Positions 1-8,603 of a DNA stretch of 64,000 bases are shown piece after piece. Under the pieces are notes generated by a model, which was given only the letters and a program-made list of their open reading frames with translations, had not been told where the DNA came from and made no database searches. Where the stretch lies: positions 1 to 64,000 of the forward strand of contig CANRAH010000001.1 in NCBI GenBank assembly GCA_947628565.1. Reading direction: 5' to 3'. A program made the position numbers and the translations under genes. The stretch's first letter is position 1; every line of letters starts with the position of its first letter. The stretch comes from an uncultured Bacilli bacterium. GTDB lineage: Bacteria > Bacillota_I > Bacilli_A > RF39 > UBA660.

Positions 1-81
1 ATAAAAATTAAAGAGGAAAAATTATCAACATTTAAAAGAAAAGGATTTACAGTAGTTGAATGGGGAGGAGTAGTACATTAA
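1..81 (+). CDS. C-terminal fragment of an upstream CDS cut by the window edge (..KRKGFTVVEWGGVVH*)
   Basis: Open frame from base 1 to TAA at 79-81, followed directly by a terminator hairpin. Confidence 0.6.
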   Translation: MKIKEEKLSTFKRKGFTVVEWGGVVH

Positions 82-86
82 ATTTA

Positions 87-113
87 AGGTTGCATAATAA
101 TGCAACCTTTTTA
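87..113 (+). terminator. Rho-independent terminator
   Basis: aaggttgcat-aata-atgcaaccttttt hairpin plus T-run. Confidence 0.8.
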
Positions 114-367
114 ATATAAAAAAATCTATTAATTAATAGATTTTTTACCATAAAATTCTGAAAAATGAGAAAAATATTAAAAATAAGAAAACAAAGATTA
201 AAAAGAAATTAAATCTAGTAAATATAAATATAGTTAATATCAACTGATAAAATAAAAGTAGGCTAAATCCAATAAAAAGAATCCACCATACACCTCTATT
301 TCTACACCATTTTTTCATACAACCACCTAATATATAATATTTAAATGGTTATTTTTATTATATTATG

Positions 368-865
368 TTAGACTATATTACTAAAAGTTTTTGCTTTTTC
401 AACTATTATAGTTGCCTCTTTATCTATATTATTAATAATTTTACTAATATTTTTAGTTTCTTTTCTTTTTAAGAATATCAAAAGAATAGAGTAATCATTA
501 TTTTTTTCACATATAGTGGTTATGCTATAACTATTTAATTTCTTTTTTAAAATATTTTCATATTTTTCTTTTATAACACATATTAGCATGTTATTTCCAA
601 GCGCTATTTTTTCTTCTATTATGCTACCTAAGTAAGAACCTATAATTGATCCTAATGAAAAAAATACAACTTTAAGTATATCTTTATTAATATCAACTAC
701 CACAATTCCTGTTACAAATATCCAAATAAGGGCAATTATACCTTGAAGAAGAGCGCCTAATTTTTTCTTCCCATTAGCTACAACTATTAATCTTAACGTT
801 GAAAGTGCATTTTCAATAATTTTGGATAAGAGTATAAATAAATATATTAACATACTATTCACCAT
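368..865 (-). CDS. UPF0316/DUF5698-like membrane protein (YebE family)
   Basis: Hydrophobic N-terminus with SKIIENALSTLRLIVVANGKKKLGALLQGIIALIWI motif and DUF2179-like C-terminus. Confidence 0.7.
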   Translation of the reverse strand: MVNSMLIYLFILLSKIIENALSTLRLIVVANGKKKLGALLQGIIALIWIFVTGIVVVDINKDILKVVFFSLGSIIGSYLGSIIEEKIALGNNMLICVIKEKYENILKKKLNSYSITTICEKNNDYSILLIFLKRKETKNISKIINNIDKEATIIVEKAKTFSNIV

Positions 866-957
866 TATTATTGTTGTTATATATAAATATATTATACTAA
901 AATATTTTAATTAAGTTCTATATATAAATATTATACATATAATTTATTGGTGATGAT

Positions 958-1737
958 ATGGATATAAGAGTAGGTGATTATGTTACTAGGATATCACATA
1001 ACCATGATATGATTTTTAAAGTATTAGAAATAGAAGAAGATATATGTTATTTAAAAGGAGTTAATATTAGATTATATGCAGATAGCTTAATTGATGATTT
1101 AGTTAAAACTAAATATGAGGGTAGTGATGATTCTGAAATAGTCGAAAGAATTAAAGATACTACTTCACTTGAGCGTGATGATTACTTTTATTTACCTGGT
1201 AAAATTCTTCATATAGATGGTGATAGGGAATATTTGGATAGATGTTTAAGCTATTATAATAATTTAAATTTAATGGCAATGGGAATATGTGAAGATGAAG
1301 AAACTATTCCAAATAATATAAGAAAATATTTAGAAGAATATAACCCTAATATACTTATAATAACAGGACATGATGCTTATTACAAAAAAAAGGGTGGTAT
1401 TAATGATATAAAAAGCTATAAAAATAGTATTAATTTTGTTAACGCAGTAAAAGAAGCAAGAAAATTTGAAAAAAGCCATGATAAACTTATTATAATAGCT
1501 GGTGCATGCCAATCTGATTATGAAGAATTAATAAGGGCAGGAGCAAATTTTGCATCTAGTCCAAAAAGAATAAATATACATGCACTTGATCCAGCTATAA
1601 TAGCAAGTCGTATGAGCTTATCAGATATAAATAAAGATATAGATTTAAAAGATATTATCGCAAGTACTAAATATGGAAAAGAAGGGATAGGTGGTATTAT
1701 AACAAAAGGTACTATGTATGTGGGGTATCCTAGATGA
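958..1737 (+). CDS. yabG: YabG sporulation-specific peptidase
   Basis: KVLHIDGD..YL..C...Y, ITGHDAYYKKKG, GACQSDYEELIRAGANFASSPKRINIHALDPA; adjacent to veg as in Bacillus. Confidence 0.92.
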   Translation: MDIRVGDYVTRISHNHDMIFKVLEIEEDICYLKGVNIRLYADSLIDDLVKTKYEGSDDSEIVERIKDTTSLERDDYFYLPGKILHIDGDREYLDRCLSYYNNLNLMAMGICEDEETIPNNIRKYLEEYNPNILIITGHDAYYKKKGGINDIKSYKNSINFVNAVKEARKFEKSHDKLIIIAGACQSDYEELIRAGANFASSPKRINIHALDPAIIASRMSLSDINKDIDLKDIIASTKYGKEGIGGIITKGTMYVGYPR

Positions 1738-1943
1738 CAATATCAAGTGTAAAAAAAGATTTACTCGAACATTTAGGAGATAACGTATCTATTAAATACA
1801 GTTTAGGTAGAAATAAATATGAAGAGTATGAAGCTAAAATAAAAGAATTATATGATTATGTCTTTTTGGTTGATACGAAGTTAGGTGTTAAATCTTTTTC
1901 ATATATTGATGTGGTTACTAAGGTAATTAAAATTGACTATTAA
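1734..1943 (+). CDS. veg: Veg family protein
   Basis: SSVKKDLLEHLGDNVSIKYSLGRNKYEEYEAKI; directly follows yabG. Confidence 0.85.
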   Translation: MTISSVKKDLLEHLGDNVSIKYSLGRNKYEEYEAKIKELYDYVFLVDTKLGVKSFSYIDVVTKVIKIDY

Positions 1944-1950
1944 TAGAATT

Positions 1951-1962
1951 TATGCTATAATT
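1951..1962 (+). promoter_or_regulatory. Extended -10 promoter of tmRNA (TATGCTATAAT)
   Basis: TGnTATAAT about 10 bp before the tmRNA 5' end. Confidence 0.6.
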
Positions 1963-1970
1963 TTTCGTAC

Positions 1971-2310
1971 GGGGCCGTCTAGTTTCGACGGGTATATTTG
2001 AGCAGTAATTGCAAGTCGTAATGTAATACGTTAAAACAAAAATAAAATAACTGGAAACAGAAATCAATTAGCTTTCGCTTAATAATATGAAGGCTGCTCT
2101 AATAAATATTTTCCTACGATATTTATATAGGGCTCGACTTAGTAGGATATATTATTATGATGTCTATAAATAATAATGAATTTTATAGGCTTACTATTAG
2201 ATTGTTTGTTGATTAACTTATTTAATAGGAAATTTACTAATCAAATAAACTTGTAGACGTTATTGTGTTAATATATTCGGACAGGAGTGCGAATCTCCTC
2301 GGCTCCACCA
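1971..2310 (+). ncRNA. ssrA: Transfer-messenger RNA
   Basis: 5' ggggccgtctagtttcgacggg pairs with 3' cggctccacca; T-arm ggagtgcgaatctcc; internal tag ORF ending ..NQLAFA-taa-taa at 2080-2085. Confidence 0.95.
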
Positions 2311-2396
2311 GATTGATAGGAAACTCGGACTTTTGTAGTTTGAGTTTTAATATATTTGAAAATATGTTATAATAATTCATAAACTTAAATTGATTG

Positions 2397-2440
2397 TTTG
2401 TCAATTTAGAAAACACACTTGCATATTGACAAAACAATAT
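2397..2440 (+). repeat. 44-bp stem-loop repeat, copy 1
   Basis: tttgtcaatttagaaaacacacttgcatattgacaaaacaatat, identical to 5044-5087; TTGTCAAT/ATTGACAA stem. Confidence 0.85.
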
Positions 2441-2476
2441 GTTCTATATTTAAAGCAAAAGAAATGAGTTGAAATA

Positions 2477-3070
2477 ATGAATAATAAAAAAAATGCAATA
2501 AGATTAGATTTTAAAACCTGGCTATATCTATTTTTGACTAAGACAGTTAAAGTGGAACATATACCAGTTGTAGAAGAAAGAGATAAATTAACAATGTATG
2601 TTAAAGATAGTAAACCAAATGAAATATATATATTTAAAAATTATGAGGAATATAGAAATTTCTTTTTGATGTATTTAAATGAAGTGGACAACAATTTAAT
2701 AGATTTAGCTATCTATACAAAAGGGAATAAAGGACAAATAATTGCTTTAAAAGGCTTATGTGAGCACATTATTGTTAAAAAGAAAGTTACTGATTTTTAT
2801 AATTCTATTACACGGGAACAAATAAACAAAATACATTCAAAAGGTAAACTAACTCCTCTAGAAGCAGTACAATTATGGGAATCTCTTGATTTATGTATAG
2901 AAGGAAGCAAATTAGTTTTTTCGAAGAGTAGATGTAAGTATTTTAAGTATAATTGCCATGAATGTTTAATGGAAACTGCTTCACATCAATTAGAGCATGA
3001 TAAAATTAATTTTTCATTAGATAATTCTATAAGTAAAGGAAAAGTGATTACTAAAAAACTTAGTTTTTAG
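2477..3070 (+). CDS. Hypothetical protein, first unit after tmRNA
   Basis: 197-aa ORF preceded by the promoter/stem-loop module. Confidence 0.65.
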   Translation: MNNKKNAIRLDFKTWLYLFLTKTVKVEHIPVVEERDKLTMYVKDSKPNEIYIFKNYEEYRNFFLMYLNEVDNNLIDLAIYTKGNKGQIIALKGLCEHIIVKKKVTDFYNSITREQINKIHSKGKLTPLEAVQLWESLDLCIEGSKLVFSKSRCKYFKYNCHECLMETASHQLEHDKINFSLDNSISKGKVITKKLSF

Positions 3071-3237
3071 TAATTTATAGTAGCATATATAAGTTTTATT
3101 GTCTGAAGTTATCATACTCCTTCCTTTAGGCACCATTGGGAAATTTGTTCGAACTATTCGAACTTTTGATATAAGAATCAATCGAGAGATTGGTTTTTCT
3201 TTTGTTAGAAAAATCATAGTCAGAAAGGTTGGTGTCT

Positions 3238-3511
3238 ATGGTAAATGTAATCAAAAAAGAAATTGATATGGAAGAACCTTAAAGAAAAGAATTGAGATTA
3301 TTTGTGATTTTTGTAATACAACCCCAATATTTATCAATGGTAGTATTCGTAAAATTGATAAGACAAACTTATCTTATATCGAACCTCATAGAATAATCAT
3401 TAATAACAATATATTTCTTGCCTTTAATTATTCTAATGAAATCTATATCAATAACTTAAGTAAAAAGATTAAAATATCAGAACTTGAAAACTATATTAAG
3501 ACTATGAACTA
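3238..3511 (+). pseudogene. Frameshifted hypothetical gene
   Basis: MVNVIKKEIDMEEP, then a frame change to KRIEIICDFCNTTPIFINGSIRKIDKTNLSYIEPHRIIINNNIFLAFNYSNEIYINNLSKKIKISELENYIKTMN*. Confidence 0.55.
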
Positions 3512-3589
3512 ATACTTTATACCACGAACAAGACATAGACAAAATAAAAATTTTGTTGTATTATGTAAATGATTTAAAAAGACTTACCG

Positions 3590-3635
3590 AGAAGTAAAAG
3601 TATTAGTTAGTAGTACCTTTACTTCTCTTTTTTTG
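3590..3635 (+). terminator. Rho-independent terminator
   Basis: gagaagtaaaagta..tacctttacttctc followed by ttttttt. Confidence 0.8.
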
Positions 3636-3648
3636 AAAATAAGAAAAA

Positions 3649-3771
3649 AGATTGAGAGCTATGTGTGAGTTTAAAGGTTATGAGATATATAAAGTATATG
3701 AGGATGCTGGAATAAGTGCTAAAACTAGTAATAAATGACCTGCATTTGATGAATTATTACAAGAAAGATAA
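3649..3771 (+). pseudogene. Serine recombinase (resolvase N-terminal domain) fragment with in-frame stop
   Basis: [39 protein letters not shown] matches the resolvase-domain signature; TGA at 3736-3738 where Arg is expected. Confidence 0.75.
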
Positions 3772-3901
3772 TTATGATTATTGTAAAAATAATGATAATG
3801 TCAAAGAAAAAGATGATTTTGAGATAGAAATTTAAGCTAAAATATATGATTTTATATATAATTGTGCTATACTACTATGTAGTTGAGGAGGGTTTGAGTA
3901 T

Positions 3902-4861
3902 ATGAAGAAAGTATCTGAAGTTGTTCAAAGAGTGGAAAGTCATTATGTGGGTGATGATTGTATTCAAGTAATGGTTCCATATATAAATACAATTACTATT
4001 TTAAATAAAGATGGTATAATTTATTCTCATAAAAAAGGCTCTCATGCTTCAATTAACAAATATGTTGAAGACGATAGAAGAAAACAATTTCCATATTCTA
4101 ATATACCAACACATTATTCAAGAATTGGATTATTTGGCAAAATGAATTATGTAAATCAATTATTAAATTTTGAAGAACCATATATTAGAATTGGTGATGT
4201 TGGAATTATTGAAAGTTTTGCTGTTAAAGATAAAAATGAAGCTTTACTGATTAATACAATTTTAACTGGTGATAGAAGATCAGTTTTTGTAACTAGAAAA
4301 GAATTAGAAGAATTGTTTAGTAATTCAACAACTGGAAAAGAAAAGAAATATATTATTTATCTAGATGATGAATCTATGAATATCGGAGAATTTCATCCTT
4401 TAGCAAGTGAAGAAAAAATTTATAATTTTGTTAAATCTCAAATTACTGAAAATGTTTCAGAATTTAGGAAATATGTAAACAATAATAGTTCTTCAACAGT
4501 TAGCTGGTATTTATTGCAACATCCTTTATTTTTAGATTTTGTAGAACAAAGTATTAAAGATTTTGATTTAAATAAAATGAAATTTGATATTGAATTAAAG
4601 GGTGGAAAAGCAATAATATTAAAATCTAATGAAAGCGATATAGCTATGCAATATGTTAGAGCAAATTTTGTAAGTTTAGATAATTACAGAATTGATATTG
4701 TTGATATTCCAGTTAATAAATATACTCTTGAACAATTAAAACACCTTTCACCAATGATAGCTAAAACCAAAGAACCAAGAATACCTTTAAAATTAAATCC
4801 TGGTGTTTCTAGAGAAGATATTCAAGAAGCAAAGCAAATGGTAAAGTCTTTAAGAAAGTAG
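3902..4861 (+). CDS. Hypothetical protein
   Basis: 319-aa ORF with ttgaggagg RBS region and TGCTATACT extended -10 upstream. Confidence 0.65.
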   Translation: MKKVSEVVQRVESHYVGDDCIQVMVPYINTITILNKDGIIYSHKKGSHASINKYVEDDRRKQFPYSNIPTHYSRIGLFGKMNYVNQLLNFEEPYIRIGDVGIIESFAVKDKNEALLINTILTGDRRSVFVTRKELEELFSNSTTGKEKKYIIYLDDESMNIGEFHPLASEEKIYNFVKSQITENVSEFRKYVNNNSSSTVSWYLLQHPLFLDFVEQSIKDFDLNKMKFDIELKGGKAIILKSNESDIAMQYVRANFVSLDNYRIDIVDIPVNKYTLEQLKHLSPMIAKTKEPRIPLKLNPGVSREDIQEAKQMVKSLRK

Positions 4862-4864
4862 TAT

Positions 4865-4900
4865 AGATTATTGCTACTTTTTTATTTTTTTGCTAAAATA
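4865..4900 (+). terminator. Terminator (aaagtagtatagattattgctactttttt)
   Basis: Hairpin AGTAG..CTACT plus T-run; similar to the one at 5688. Confidence 0.65.
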
Positions 4901-4980
4901 TATTTAGTGATTTATTATTACATCATTTTTTTTTGAAAAAGTTGTAGATAACTTTCTCAACCACACTAATTGATGCATTA

Positions 4981-5005
4981 GGAGGACTTTTATAGTTCGA
5001 GTTTT
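4981..5005 (+). repeat. GTTCGAG hairpin element, copy 2
   Basis: ggaggacttttatagttcgagtttt, then TATGATATAAT. Confidence 0.6.
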
Positions 5006-5043
5006 AAAATTATGATATAATTTTTATAGTTCAAATTGATATA

Positions 5044-5087
5044 TTTGTCAATTTAGAAAACACACTTGCATATTGACAAAACAATAT
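5044..5087 (+). repeat. 44-bp stem-loop repeat, copy 2
   Basis: Identical to 2397-2440. Confidence 0.85.
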
Positions 5088-5102
5088 AAAGATGTGAATT
5101 TT

Positions 5103-5236
5103 ATGACAAGTCTTGATATACGTATCGCTATTGCTAGAAAATATTTAATAAAATATAATGATGTAAAGATGAAATAGCATTTATTAAAGGAAACTTGGAT
5201 TCAGATTTAGCTAAAGATAGAATTGCTTCACATTAA
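5103..5236 (+). pseudogene. Small frameshifted ORF relic
   Basis: MTSLDIRIAIARKYLIKYNDVK / DEIAFIKGNLDSDLAKDRIASH*, downstream of a repeat-type promoter. Confidence 0.5.
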
Positions 5237-5298
5237 TACCAAAAAATGATAAAAAGATAAATAATTATGTTATAATATTTTTAAGGAGGAAGAAGTTT

Positions 5299-5673
5299 AT
5301 GGAAAATCAAGAAATGCAAAGAGATTTTGATTTAGGAGCAATATTAAATATAACAACTAGTCGTTTATTTACTAATATGGATGATGTATATGAAGTTTTA
5401 GATTATTTAACTGGAGATAGTATTTATACACATCAAATTCCAAGAGTTATGGATGCTGCACAACCTTATGTTTTATCATTACACCCAGAATTAAAAGGTG
5501 TTGGTGATAATGTAGAAATCAATAGTTTTGAAGATGCGAAAGCATTTGTAGATGAGCAAAAGAAAATATTTGGTGAAAAATTATCATTAAAACCAATGTC
5601 AAAAACTGATGGATACTCTTATGTTGATCCAATGGAAGAAGTAGATGAAATACATTCTAAAAAAACTAGATAA
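5299..5673 (+). CDS. Hypothetical protein
   Basis: 124-aa ORF, aaggagg RBS, TATGTTATAAT promoter. Confidence 0.65.
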   Translation: MENQEMQRDFDLGAILNITTSRLFTNMDDVYEVLDYLTGDSIYTHQIPRVMDAAQPYVLSLHPELKGVGDNVEINSFEDAKAFVDEQKKIFGEKLSLKPMSKTDGYSYVDPMEEVDEIHSKKTR

Positions 5674-5687
5674 AGTTTTAAATCAAA

Positions 5688-5716
5688 AAGTAGCATGAAA
5701 ATTATTGCTACTTTTA
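5688..5716 (+). terminator. Terminator (agtagcatgaaaattattgctactttt)
   Basis: Hairpin plus T-run; paralogous to 4865-4900. Confidence 0.65.
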
Positions 5717-5802
5717 TATTCTTTGGTAAAATGAATGTAGGATTGATAGTCTTTATGCAAAACAGTTGTAAACCATTTCGACGTTCACACTAAATCGATA
5801 GG

Positions 5803-5829
5803 AAACTCGAACTTTGATGTTCGGGTTTT
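5803..5829 (+). repeat. GTTCGAG hairpin element, copy 3
   Basis: aaactcgaactttgatgttcgggtttt, then TATGTTAAAAT. Confidence 0.6.
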
Positions 5830-5865
5830 AAAATTTTAAAATTTATGTTAAAATAATCATGTTTA

Positions 5866-6684
5866 ATGGAGGTTTTGAAAGTGGATTTTAATGCAAGTTT
5901 GAGTAAATTAAGAAATAGAAAAAGTAGTTTATTACAATCTATAAAAGATTTAAATAGTAGTAAAGAACAAGAAATTAAAAAAGCTATAAAAAAAATTGAA
6001 GAAAAATATGAAAGTTTGGAGCAAAAATATGAGGATGAGTTTGATATCGCATATATTCAAACATATAATTATTGCAATCTTATAGAAAAATATTCTATTT
6101 TAAATAGACAAGATATTAGTATAGTTTTGAGTGAACTTATTAGCATTTTTGAAGGAAAAACTTATGTTCCACAAAGCTTATTATATCATGTTGATGGTGA
6201 GTCGCCTGCAGCTTTTTGGAATATTTTTATGATTATGCCAAAAGATATAATTGAAAAAATTAAAGATCCTAGAAGAGTACAAGGAAGATATATTAATCAT
6301 TTATTGAAAAATGGTTTTGCTATTAAATTATGTGATGAATGGTCACAAAGTAATTGGCCTAATGAATTATTATTTTATAAGACAGATGGAATGTGTAGAG
6401 TTAATCAAAATATAAGTTTTAAAAAGTTCACATATGTTAAATGCTTTATTGATTTTGTAATTAATTACCGAATAGAAAATAAAATTGATGAAATTTCATT
6501 TGAAGAGTTAGAAAAACTAAAAGAACAATTTATTTTAATGAATATTGATACTATAGAAAATAGATATAAAACACTTGCAGATGCTGAACAAAGTAGAAGC
6601 AATGAAATAATTAACGATGATTATCAACATAAACAAAAGTTATTAAAAAGACTTGTAAACAAGATGGAAAATAAGCAAAAATAA
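5866..6684 (+). CDS. Hypothetical protein with N-terminal coiled coil
   Basis: 272-aa ORF; Lys/Glu-rich N-terminus; architecture like 26018..26902. Confidence 0.6.
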   Translation: MEVLKVDFNASLSKLRNRKSSLLQSIKDLNSSKEQEIKKAIKKIEEKYESLEQKYEDEFDIAYIQTYNYCNLIEKYSILNRQDISIVLSELISIFEGKTYVPQSLLYHVDGESPAAFWNIFMIMPKDIIEKIKDPRRVQGRYINHLLKNGFAIKLCDEWSQSNWPNELLFYKTDGMCRVNQNISFKKFTYVKCFIDFVINYRIENKIDEISFEELEKLKEQFILMNIDTIENRYKTLADAEQSRSNEIINDDYQHKQKLLKRLVNKMENKQK

Positions 6685-6725
6685 TTGAAAATATTTTTTT
6701 AAATAAAAAGTAAAAAAAATAAGAA

Positions 6726-6878
6726 GTTGCTATTGATAACTTAAAAGATGAAAACAAAACGTTGTCTTCTAAATTTAAACATTTTAAAGATATGTTTTAT
6801 AATCTTGTTAAAATTCTTATGGATAAAGTATTTAAAATTAAAGATAGTAAATATAAGGAGTTTAAGCATGGGCTTTAG
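6726..6878 (+). pseudogene. Relic resembling the C-terminus of a MobA/MobL or Pre-type mobilization protein
   Basis: VAIDNLKDENKTLSSKFKHFKDMFYNLVKILMDKVFKIKDSKYKEFKHGL*, no start codon. Confidence 0.4.
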
Positions 6879-6951
6879 ATAAAGAAATTTTGCGACTTTT
6901 ACTAAACCAAATAAAATCAATAATTCAAAAGAATATCTTGCAATAGAAAAA

Positions 6952-6995
6952 GATGATGTTGAGCACTATGCTTAAACATCATCTTTTTATTTTTT
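6952..6995. terminator. Bidirectional terminator hairpin
   Basis: gatgatgttgagcactatgcttaaacatcatctttttattttttt between convergent units. Confidence 0.65.
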
Positions 6996-8603
6996 TAATT
7001 TAAGTGTTAAGGCTTCATCAATAGGAGGTTTATATTCAACTAAATAAAACGGATATAGATGACTATATTGTTTCATTTTATCTCTTATTTTTGTTGTTTT
7101 CCCACTTTTATCAAATATTATACTTGATTCAGTTAATCTTTCAACTCTATAAACTTCGCTTGGATTTAATGCAATTACGGAATAATTAGAAACATGATCA
7201 GAATTGAAGTCTACCGTAATGCCAGTAATATTATTTTCTTCAAAATCTCTATTGATTTTTTCTAATAATAATTCATAATCTAAATAGTAAGCATTATCAT
7301 TTAATAGAACTACTAAACAAATAGTTCCTTTATCATTTTCTTGACTTTGATAATTTGTTATATAAACACAATCAACGTTATCATCGTCAAATAATTTTTT
7401 TGTTACTTTTCCTAACTTATCAACTAAAAATTCATATTCTTTTTCAGAAAGCTTTACTTGTTCCTTAATCACACCATTATCTAAGGTAAATAAATTGTTA
7501 TTCTTTACTAAATTTAACATATCAGCAAATTCTGGAAAAGCTTTATTATCTTTATATATATTTATATCCCATTCATACCATATATCAAATGCAGTTTGAG
7601 CCCCATTTTTTAACATTTGTTGAACTTTAGAACTTCCAAAGACACAATTATTGCTTTGATCATCTAAAGAATGATGTAATCCACTATCTTGATATAATTT
7701 AGATTGTAAATCAGCTTCTATTTTATCACAGAAATGAGCAAATTTTGACTCGTTAGTAATTTGATCATCAAAATCAAACAGTATTTTTATTAGTATTTCT
7801 CTGTCGCTTAAATTACCAACGGCATCAATCATTGCATCATGTTCCATTTCTTTCTTTTGTTCAGGTGCAATTCCATCAAAAGGTGTTATATCTCCGATTA
7901 ATGTTTCTCCAATTTCATGAATAGCTAAAAGTTTGATAATTTCATCTATTTCAATATTTCTATCAAAATTTATTTCCTCGTTATAATCAAACTCTGAATC
8001 CATTGCTATTGCCAAAACAATAGTACCTACAACATGCTCTGATATTCTTTCTATTCTTTCTGAATTGATATTCCAATGTTTACTATCCCAACCACTTCTA
8101 GTTTTATTTTTTAATCTAAAATTAAGATAATAAAATCTAAAAATTTCTTCATATTTAGAATATTCTTCAGCATTTTTGGGCATTAAAATTTTAACACCTT
8201 CTTTTAGTAAAGTTGAATATTCTAATGAATTTCCTTGTTCTGAAATTAGCTTAGTTAAAGAAAAATCTAACATTTTATATTTAAAAATAAGTTTAGATTC
8301 TTTAGTTTGTAATAAACGTGTTTCATCTATTTCATCTTTATATTGTTTTCCTTTTTTTAAAGAATTTTGAAAATTATAATTTGGATTTAATCTTGAAAAA
8401 CCATCTAATAACATCATTCTCAATAACTTTCCTATGTTATCAGTTTCCTTAAATTCTGAATCCATCGCTATTGCTAACATCATACTTCCAAAAATGTTAT
8501 CAGCGACACTATAATTATTAATTTCATCTATAATCGTAGTTTTTAATTTATCTGCTTGCGTATAAAATGTTAATGTCTTTTTTATTTCTTCTACTTTTTG
8601 CAT
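6987..8603 (-). CDS. HD-domain (YfbR-like) hydrolase with a degenerate duplicated HD half and an extra C-terminal domain
   Basis: ISEHVVGTIVLAIAMDSEF...IHEIGETLIGDITPFDG; N-terminal SVADNIFGSMMLAIAMDSEF repeat; gggaggt RBS. Confidence 0.75.
   Translation of the reverse strand: MQKVEEIKKTLTFYTQADKLKTTIIDEINNYSVADNIFGSMMLAIAMDSEFKETDNIGKLLRMMLLDGFSRLNPNYNFQNSLKKGKQYKDEIDETRLLQTKESKLIFKYKMLDFSLTKLISEQGNSLEYSTLLKEGVKILMPKNAEEYSKYEEIFRFYYLNFRLKNKTRSGWDSKHWNINSERIERISEHVVGTIVLAIAMDSEFDYNEEINFDRNIEIDEIIKLLAIHEIGETLIGDITPFDGIAPEQKKEMEHDAMIDAVGNLSDREILIKILFDFDDQITNESKFAHFCDKIEADLQSKLYQDSGLHHSLDDQSNNCVFGSSKVQQMLKNGAQTAFDIWYEWDINIYKDNKAFPEFADMLNLVKNNNLFTLDNGVIKEQVKLSEKEYEFLVDKLGKVTKKLFDDDNVDCVYITNYQSQENDKGTICLVVLLNDNAYYLDYELLLEKINRDFEENNITGITVDFNSDHVSNYSVIALNPSEVYRVERLTESSIIFDKSGKTTKIRDKMKQYSHLYPFYLVEYKPPIDEALTLKLKK

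Noticed and set aside
121-148. aaaatctattaattaatagatttttt palindrome as a regulatory element
   Set aside because: Most simply a second terminator or an AT-rich chance palindrome next to the strong terminator at 87-113.
1330-1512. Minus-strand ORF inside yabG
   Set aside because: Antisense to a confident CDS; low-complexity hydrophobic translation from AT-rich DNA.
2237-2437. Minus-strand 66-aa ORF over the tmRNA 3' end
   Set aside because: Overlaps tmRNA and the stem-loop repeat; no RBS or coding character.
3736-3738. TGA in the serine recombinase fragment as selenocysteine or recoded Trp
   Set aside because: TGA sits where Arg is expected, the fragment lacks the rest of the gene, and nearby confident genes encode Trp as TGG; decay is simpler.
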